Assembly (NCBI GenBank): GCA_947164805.1
Contig: CAMUXX010000020.1
Span: 1-10,689, forward strand
Length of the DNA stretch: 10,689 nt
Direction: 5' to 3'
Origin: an uncultured Elusimicrobia bacterium
GTDB lineage: Bacteria; Elusimicrobiota; Elusimicrobia; Elusimicrobiales; Elusimicrobiaceae
In this document: piece after piece, positions 7,006-10,689 of the stretch
Numbering within the stretch: the first letter of the stretch is position 1
Layout: each line of letters starts with the position of its first letter
Position numbers and translations under genes: made by a program
Notes under the pieces: generated by a model
The model's database searches: none
The model's input: only the letters and a program-made list of their open reading frames with translations
What the model was told of the DNA's origin: nothing

Positions 7006-7114
7006 TAGTTACACAAATTCTTAAAAAAGAATATGTAACATTTGGTAAATAACATTGAGCTCATGACTTCCCAATATTATCTACCCACATCGACTGTCTT
7101 TGAACTTACGTGAG

Positions 7115-7192
7115 TATTGAGTTTCCTCAATAACCATCCTATTCTCTCAATAGGATTCCAAAAACAGATAAATTACATATTGTCCCTCAATA
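7115..7192. repeat. TATTGAG short repeats, 20 and 40 bases apart
   Basis: The minus strand carries TATTGAG at 7192-7186, 7152-7146 and 7132-7126, i.e. starts 40 and 20 bases apart, and its complement CTCAATA at 7121-7115. In the predicted RNA the first copy is the exposed loop of one hairpin, the second spans the stem-loop junction of another, and the third pairs with CTCAATA. The first loop could therefore pair with CTCAATA in a competing fold. Confidence 0.6.
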
Positions 7193-7220
7193 GGACTTTT
7201 ACTACAATCTCCTTCAAATT

Positions 7221-7226
7221 ATTATA
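7221..7226 (-). promoter_or_regulatory. -10 box for the structured RNA
   Basis: Minus-strand TATAAT at 7226-7221 would start transcription near 7214, just before the first hairpin of the structured region. No clear -35 is present at 16-18 bases. The placement immediately upstream of the folded region is the main support. Confidence 0.5.
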
Positions 7227-7252
7227 AACGTCTAAATTTTCTTATAACTTTT

Positions 7253-7277
7253 CAGAACTTTCTCTCAAAAGTTTCTG
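7253..7277. repeat. Imperfect palindrome upstream of the RNA promoter
   Basis: CAGAACTTT and AAAGTTTCTG face each other across CTCTCA; one arm has one extra base. It is centred about 50 bases upstream of the predicted start at 7214, a position suited to a regulator site. It lacks a U-tract on the minus strand, so it is not a convincing terminator for the upstream operon. Confidence 0.35.
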
Positions 7278-7350
7278 TCTATATTTTACTATATTATTCT
7301 ACCCATATCTACAATAAAATATATGTCTTTAACAAAAATTTACAAGGCTA

Positions 7351-8133
7351 TTATGTATTTTTCTTTTTATAGATACTCATTATCTTACTACAATATTCTT
7401 TCCCATGTTTATCACACCAACAAGATTGAAGAGCGTAATATTTTTCCAACATTAAAAATGGGTGATTATTTATATATTCTGCCCATAATTGACTGGAAGT
7501 TCCACTTGGACATCCACAAGAATACTTCAAATATTTCTCATATACAGATTGAGATAATATTTTATATGCTCTATCCGAAACATATATAGTATTTTCAGGG
7601 GCTAATGATGCTAATTTAGCAGCAATATTTACTGTCTTTCCAATCCATACTTCATTATTTCTATCGCCTCTGAGACCAATTCTTTTTACAAGTACAGTAT
7701 CCGTATCTATACCAGCATGCATTTTTACTGGAAATACATCAAATTTATTTTGAATCACTTTTTCACAGATTGTCCTAAAGGTAACAGCAGCACAAAGAGC
7801 AGGGATAGCACTATCTTTATTAGAAAATAATCCAAAAGCGCCATCTCCTTTAATATCAACATATTCTGCTCCATATATAACCAAAATTTTAACTAGTGAT
7901 TTAATGAAAATATCATATATCTTGACAGATTCCTCTGAAACTAAACTCATTTTTGTGGAATTTACCATATCTACAAACACACAGGTAACATCTTCAATCT
8001 TTAAACAGTGAGGTATTTCCAGAGGAATTTCTTCACTTTCAGGAATATTGTTCATATTTTGTATTGTAACCTTAGAATTAATAATATCTTCGATTATGTT
8101 ATTTATTGCTTCTTCGCATTCTTGTAATTCCAT
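7351..8133 (-). CDS. Class III nucleotide cyclase, Pycsar-like (second cyclase)
   Basis: A class III cyclase domain fills most of this 260-residue protein. The two metal-binding aspartates are visible in FVDMVNST (D55) and KGDGAFGLF (D97), followed by MHAGIDT and GLRGDRNNEVWIGKTVN. The usual N-x3-R of adenylate cyclases reads N169-x3-K173. No membrane or receptor domain is attached, as in the pyrimidine cyclases of Pycsar anti-phage systems; cCMP or cUMP synthesis is inferred. The C-terminus adds CGC (206-208) and CWCDKHGKEYC (238-248), a possible zinc site absent from the first cyclase. The start at 8133 is preferred: AGGAGAAG (8146-8139) lies five bases upstream, whereas the longer frame would begin with TTG at 8154. 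The preceding effector gene stops 11 bases before, so the two are translationally linked. It is the last gene of the operon. Confidence 0.85.
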   Translation of the reverse strand: MELQECEEAINNIIEDIINSKVTIQNMNNIPESEEIPLEIPHCLKIEDVTCVFVDMVNSTKMSLVSEESVKIYDIFIKSLVKILVIYGAEYVDIKGDGAFGLFSNKDSAIPALCAAVTFRTICEKVIQNKFDVFPVKMHAGIDTDTVLVKRIGLRGDRNNEVWIGKTVNIAAKLASLAPENTIYVSDRAYKILSQSVYEKYLKYSCGCPSGTSSQLWAEYINNHPFLMLEKYYALQSCWCDKHGKEYCSKIMSIYKKKNT

Positions 8134-8144
8134 AAAATCTTCTC

Positions 8145-9014
8145 CTATTTGCAATCTAACTGTTTAATATGGGCTATAATTTCTTTCTTATTTTTATAAT
8201 TTAAATATTTTACACCAGATAAATCACTCGGAAACTCAATGTCTTTATCATTAAAACGCAGGCATATAGTTCTTTCTCTTCCTAAATAACCCATCGCTAG
8301 ACCTATTTCAAAAATGATATTGTCTCTAGGAGCTGTCTGTTTTGCCCCTCTTTTTATAATTTTATCATCCCCAGTAATAAGTAAAATAGCGAAATCACAT
8401 CCCTGTAATGTTTTTTCTAAACTTTCTATAGTGGTTTTGGACAATTCAAAAACATCTTTTGTCCAAGGTTTAACAATAAATTTGTCTTTTAACATATTAA
8501 CAATAGATTTCAATTTTTTGGATCCTTCTTTAGAAGATCCCAAGAAAATTACTGGCTTCTTATTCCTAACTTTAATATAACAATTACGATCTGCTAATCT
8601 ATTCGCTAATGTTTGACAAATAGCCTTGTAAAGATATTCATTTTCCTCTATTAAATCGCGAAAATCTTGTCCTTTCATAATAGCAAATTTTGTAGACTCT
8701 GCTGTCACCACAGTAGCAGTTCTTTTCATGTGTGGAAAAAGAGAAACTATTTCTCCAACATGCTCACCTGCATTACGAGTTCTATGTTTTTTACCATTTA
8801 TCAAAATATCTACACTACCCTGCAAAATAAAATAAACATCATCCGTACCATCATCTTGTTTAATAATTTTAGTTTTTGCTTTATAAGTTTTAAACTGGAC
8901 CTTGTTATAAAATTTATTCCAAGAATTAAATTTAGTATCTTTCAAAAGAGCCAAATTCTTAATCAAAGACATATTTCTTCTCTTGTCAGTTAAATTTTCT
9001 TCCCTTTTTCTCAT
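8145..9014 (-). CDS. Cyclic-nucleotide-binding TIR effector (Pycsar PycTIR-like)
   Basis: From the ATG at 9014 the protein has 289 residues in two domains. Residues about 15-145 form a CRP-like cyclic-nucleotide-binding domain, with VYFILQGSVDILINGKKH and the phosphate-binding cassette AGEHVGEI (82-89) ending in KRTATVV. Residues about 154-285 are the CAP12/Pycsar-type TIR domain: VIFLGSS, VKPWTKDVFELS, CDFAILLITGDD and APRDNIIFEIGLAMGYLG, whose Glu236 is the expected NADase residue. In known Pycsar systems, binding of cCMP or cUMP makes such proteins assemble and destroy NAD+, stopping growth of the infected cell. The start codon overlaps the stop of the upstream cyclase (ATGA), with AGAAGGAGG (9029-9021) six bases before it; an upstream in-frame ATG at 9035 is less likely. 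It has no HTH domain, so it is not a CRP-type regulator. Confidence 0.88.
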   Translation of the reverse strand: MRKREENLTDKRRNMSLIKNLALLKDTKFNSWNKFYNKVQFKTYKAKTKIIKQDDGTDDVYFILQGSVDILINGKKHRTRNAGEHVGEIVSLFPHMKRTATVVTAESTKFAIMKGQDFRDLIEENEYLYKAICQTLANRLADRNCYIKVRNKKPVIFLGSSKEGSKKLKSIVNMLKDKFIVKPWTKDVFELSKTTIESLEKTLQGCDFAILLITGDDKIIKRGAKQTAPRDNIIFEIGLAMGYLGRERTICLRFNDKDIEFPSDLSGVKYLNYKNKKEIIAHIKQLDCK

Positions 9015-9730
9015 TTCATACCTCCTTCTATCCATTGATTAAATTCTGTTTTAATAACATCTCCATGATAAAATTCCCCAATTTTGTAATTATATAATTT
9101 TTCAAACCATTTCTCTTCTCTATTTTCTCTAATTGCGTTATCATATACACATGGTGTCATCGCTATAGTTTTTGCAATGCCCATTTTATTTGCTAAAGCA
9201 GATAGTTTAGAAGCATAGCTAACAGCTTTGCCAATCCAAACAGAATTATTAACACCAGTACCTTTTCTTCCTGCCTTTACAACAAGTTCTTCTGCACAAG
9301 ATAAACCTATTCCCGCATTGCATATCGGGAAATTATTTTCTTTGAGTATAGTATTTAACATTTTGAGAAAGGTATTTATAGTAAAAGCTTTATCACACAT
9401 CATATAAATATCTTTCTTCAGAGGAACAGCATATATAGCATATACGCAATCGCCACGAATTCCTATCTCACGTAATTTATCACTCTCTCTCAATATTTCT
9501 ATTACCTCAGATGAAAAACAACGTATAACTTTTGACATTTCTTCTTTATTCTCATAAGCAAACAGTTGGGTGGAATTACGTATATCCACGAAAATAGCAC
9601 CGACCCATCCATAATACGCATTTTCATAAGTAAAATAATCATCTTTAGGAATTTCTTGTTCTTTTTCTATTTTCAATTTATTGGTAATAATTTCCTGAAT
9701 TCTTTTTTTCCCTTCTTTATAATCATACAT
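9011..9730 (-). CDS. Class III nucleotide cyclase, Pycsar-like (first cyclase)
   Basis: This 239-residue soluble protein is a single class III cyclase domain with short flanks. The metal-binding aspartates are D49 in FVDIRNST and D94 in IRGDCVYAIY; NAGIGLS and the loop VNNSVWIGKAV follow. The usual Asn-x3-Arg pair is Ser171-x3-Lys175 (VSYASKLSALA), so both residues differ from classical adenylate cyclases. The tail YHGDVIKTEFNQWI resembles that of Pycsar-type cyclases as I remember them. It should make a cyclic pyrimidine nucleotide on phage infection and switch on the neighbouring TIR effector; the exact product cannot be read from sequence. It is the first gene of the operon and its stop overlaps the effector start by ATGA. 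Its own ribosome site (AAGGA, 11 bases away) is weaker than those of the two downstream genes. Confidence 0.85.
   Translation of the reverse strand: MYDYKEGKKRIQEIITNKLKIEKEQEIPKDDYFTYENAYYGWVGAIFVDIRNSTQLFAYENKEEMSKVIRCFSSEVIEILRESDKLREIGIRGDCVYAIYAVPLKKDIYMMCDKAFTINTFLKMLNTILKENNFPICNAGIGLSCAEELVVKAGRKGTGVNNSVWIGKAVSYASKLSALANKMGIAKTIAMTPCVYDNAIRENREEKWFEKLYNYKIGEFYHGDVIKTEFNQWIEGGMK
9021..9029 (-). promoter_or_regulatory. Strong ribosome site that sets the effector start
   Basis: AGAAGGAGG lies six bases before the ATG at 9014, inside the end of the upstream cyclase gene. It supports the overlapping ATGA start and argues against the ATG at 9035, which lies upstream of this site. It should give efficient effector synthesis from the shared transcript. 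Confidence 0.75.
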
Positions 9731-9805
9731 ATTTTACTTTATCCTTTATCTATCCTACCATTCCAACAAACACAGTGGGACTTTATTAATCTAAATATTT
9801 GATTA
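9731..9805. other. A+T-rich gap before the cyclase operon
   Basis: These 75 bases separate the recombinase stop from the first cyclase. AAATATT and AATATTT form an all-A/T inverted repeat near 9790-9812, without a U-tract. I find no good promoter, so the cyclase operon may have a regulated weak promoter here or may be read through from the recombinase gene. Confidence 0.35.
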
Positions 9806-10423
9806 TTAATATTTTATAATTTTATTAGTCAAATCACTTAACAAAATAAAATTTTTCAGAGTCTCTCTATGTACATGCAATTTCCTTGCAATTGCAGATT
9901 TGCTATACCCCTTATTTAGCAAATCAATAATTAGTTTTTCTTTCCCACTTAATTTAAGTTTTTGGCTTTTTGAACCAAAAGGCCTTCCTAATTTAAAACC
10001 TTTTGCTTGGCGAACCGCTAAAGCTTCTTTCGTTCTCTGAGAGATTAAATTTCTTTCTATTTCGGCCGCTAGTCCAAAGGCAAATGCTAGGACCTTAGAC
10101 TGAATACCTGTATCAAGCCTAAAATTATCCTTTATAGTGATGATTGTGGCTTCTGTATTAAGACAATAATTTAAAATAGACATTACTTCCAATAAATTCC
10201 TCCCAATTCTTGATAATTCACTCGCTATAAGGATATCCCCTGCTCTTAACTTTTTAATTAATCTTCCTAATTTCCGCGTTTTTAAAGTTTTAGTTGCACT
10301 GATTGTTTCTATAACCCAATTATCTACTGATTTCTTCTCCTTTTTACAAAACTTTTTAATTTCCCATATCTGATTTTCAGTAGTTTGTTTATCAGTACTT
10401 ACTCTTACATAACCATATATCAT
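9806..10423 (-). CDS. Serine site-specific recombinase, Mpi-type DNA invertase family
   Basis: This 205-residue protein is a complete small serine recombinase. The catalytic core has R7 and S9 in YVRVSTDKQT and R72 and R75 in SELSRIGRN, then the long dimerisation/arm helix with AAEIERNLISQRTKEAL (119-135). A Lys-rich linker with LGRPFGS follows, then a helix-turn-helix (about 159-193, GYSKSAIARKLHVHRETL). The overall sequence resembles the master DNA invertase Mpi family known from Bacteroides, which flips promoter or gene segments between inverted repeats. It is divergent from an HsdS-like gene, so inversion of restriction specificity segments is a likely job; a resolvase or mobile-element role is the alternative. 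GGAGG lies 14 bases before the ATG, slightly long. Base composition is as A+T-rich as the cyclase operon. Confidence 0.88.
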   Translation of the reverse strand: MIYGYVRVSTDKQTTENQIWEIKKFCKKEKKSVDNWVIETISATKTLKTRKLGRLIKKLRAGDILIASELSRIGRNLLEVMSILNYCLNTEATIITIKDNFRLDTGIQSKVLAFAFGLAAEIERNLISQRTKEALAVRQAKGFKLGRPFGSKSQKLKLSGKEKLIIDLLNKGYSKSAIARKLHVHRETLKNFILLSDLTNKIIKY

Positions 10424-10544
10424 AATAGCGATTTATCCCTCCATATAGATATAGGATACAACTTTAAATGTGCCGGAAATAAACGACCGCTTATTTCTCA
10501 CAAAAAAGAATCTTATCCAAAATGCATAAAGCGGAGGATGGTAT
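10424..10544. promoter_or_regulatory. Divergent control region with inverted repeats
   Basis: This gap lies between the recombinase and the HsdS-like gene. GAAATAA (10476-10482) and TTATTTC (10491-10497) form an inverted repeat around ACGACCGC, suited to a recombinase crossover site or an operator. CCGCTT (10488-10493) can also pair with AAGCGG (10529-10534), which abuts the GGAGG ribosome site of the right-hand gene and may affect its translation. No consensus promoter is evident for either direction. Confidence 0.35.
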
Positions 10545-10689
10545 ATGCGTAAAATTAAATTATCACAATGTGGGAATTATGTACTACATCCTAAAATATC
10601 CACTAATGAATTGACTAGGGAAAACTATATAACCACAGATAATATGTTGCCTAATAAATCCGGTGTTACCATCGCTGAAAAATTACCAC
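10545..10689 (+). CDS. hsdS: Type I restriction-modification specificity subunit, N-terminal part
   Basis: The plus strand opens with an ATG at 10545, 7 bases after GCGGAGG, and runs open to the window edge (48 codons). The encoded start MRKIKLSQCGNYVL is followed by ELTRENYITTDNMLPNKSG, which is the characteristic N-terminal motif of many HsdS proteins (segment ENYxxTxNMLPNKxG). HsdS carries two target-recognition domains and tells the HsdM and HsdR subunits which DNA site to methylate or cut. Only the start of the first recognition domain is seen, so whether this is a full expressed gene or a silent swap cassette is unknown. The divergent invertase next door points to a switchable system. 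Confidence 0.75.
   Translation, partial: MRKIKLSQCGNYVLHPKISTNELTRENYITTDNMLPNKSGVTIAEKLP

Larger units (their letters stand above)
6953..7214 (-). ncRNA. Highly structured RNA / attenuator leader upstream of the nuclease gene
   Basis: The 427 bases between the second cyclase and the nuclease hold no gene but a dense set of pairings on the minus strand. In order: GTCC/GGAC (7196-7193 with 7185-7182); ATCCTATT/AATAGGAT (7156-7149 with 7143-7136); TATTGAG-GAAA-CTCAATA (7132-7115), with a GNRA tetraloop; CTCACGTAAG (7114-7105) with CTTACGTGAG (6985-6976); inside it ACAGTCG (7097-7091) with CGACTGT (7005-6999); inside that a 14-bp stem (7085-7072 with 7057-7044, two G-U pairs) and the double hairpin GTTACA/TGTAAC plus ATTCTT/AAGAAT (7039-7008). 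A terminator hairpin ends it. I do not recognise a known RNA family. A stand-alone small RNA and a switching leader of the nuclease gene are both possible. Confidence 0.65.

Noticed and set aside
6976..7114. A 139-bp invertible promoter segment bounded by CTCACGTAAG/CTTACGTGAG, with a plus-strand TATAAT at 6988-6993, switched by the Mpi-type recombinase
   Set aside because: The repeats are part of a larger nested set whose G-U pairs, tetraloop and U-tract all fit a minus-strand RNA. No -35 accompanies the plus-strand TATAAT and no plus-strand gene follows. Still testable by looking for inverted reads.
7115..7195. CRISPR array from the repeated CTCAATA(GGA) units
   Set aside because: Units are only 7-10 bases, spacing is 20 and 40, and one copy is inverted; no cas genes nearby.
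6953..7214. Retron-type RNA (paired flanking arms with internal hairpins)
   Set aside because: No reverse transcriptase gene is present in the window and no retron-specific features were recognised.
7323..7589. Plus-strand open frame of 88 codons
   Set aside because: It lies mostly opposite the second cyclase, has no ribosome site and the encoded sequence is low-complexity; a shadow of the cyclase gene.
8145..9014. CRP/FNR-type transcription regulator
   Set aside because: Only the cyclic-nucleotide-binding domain is shared; the C-terminal part is a TIR-type domain with no helix-turn-helix.

Overview
The window reads as a low-G+C bacterial chromosome segment from a Gram-negative-type, probably host-associated organism. 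Support: Sec signal peptides and a lipobox on the left-hand proteins, secreted ankyrin-repeat proteins, strong AAGGAG ribosome sites and TATAAT -10 boxes. I cannot name the taxon from sequence alone; a gut Elusimicrobiota-like or uncultured gut proteobacterial genome would fit, but this is only an impression. Every complete gene lies on the minus strand; one truncated gene at the right edge is on the plus strand.

Left part (1-5400): a small lipoprotein gene, then an operon (transcribed right to left) of an exported proline/glutamine-rich protein with a cysteine-rich tail followed by two paralogous exported ankyrin-repeat proteins. The middle gene of this operon appears to carry a one-base deletion: its C-terminal tail continues in another frame and matches the tail of its paralog. 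Middle part (5400-6970): an ABM-domain monooxygenase-like gene and a SnoaL/NTF2-like gene form a two-gene operon, with an orphan coding tail between them, followed upstream by an exported staphylococcal-nuclease-like gene.

Between 6920 and 7230 lies a gene-free stretch that is extraordinarily rich in nested inverted repeats. Read on the minus strand they form a coherent RNA: a TATAAT box, three small hairpins (one capped by a GAAA tetraloop), two nested long-range stems enclosing two more hairpins, then a 17-bp terminator hairpin with a U-tract whose 5' arm is shared with one of the long-range stems, and finally a hairpin that buries the ribosome site of the nuclease gene. G-U wobbles in the stems occur only if the minus strand is the RNA. 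This looks like an undescribed structured RNA or attenuator leader.

Right part (7350-10440) is A+T richer and looks like an acquired defence module: a three-gene, tightly coupled operon of class III nucleotide cyclase, cNMP-binding-TIR effector and a second, divergent class III cyclase. The architecture matches the Pycsar anti-phage system (cyclase making cCMP or cUMP, which activates a TIR NADase), but with two cyclases around one effector instead of one. Upstream sits a Mpi-family serine invertase, divergent from the start of a type I restriction specificity (HsdS) gene that runs off the right edge. The likely reading is a defence island in which a recombinase-switchable restriction system adjoins a two-cyclase Pycsar variant.
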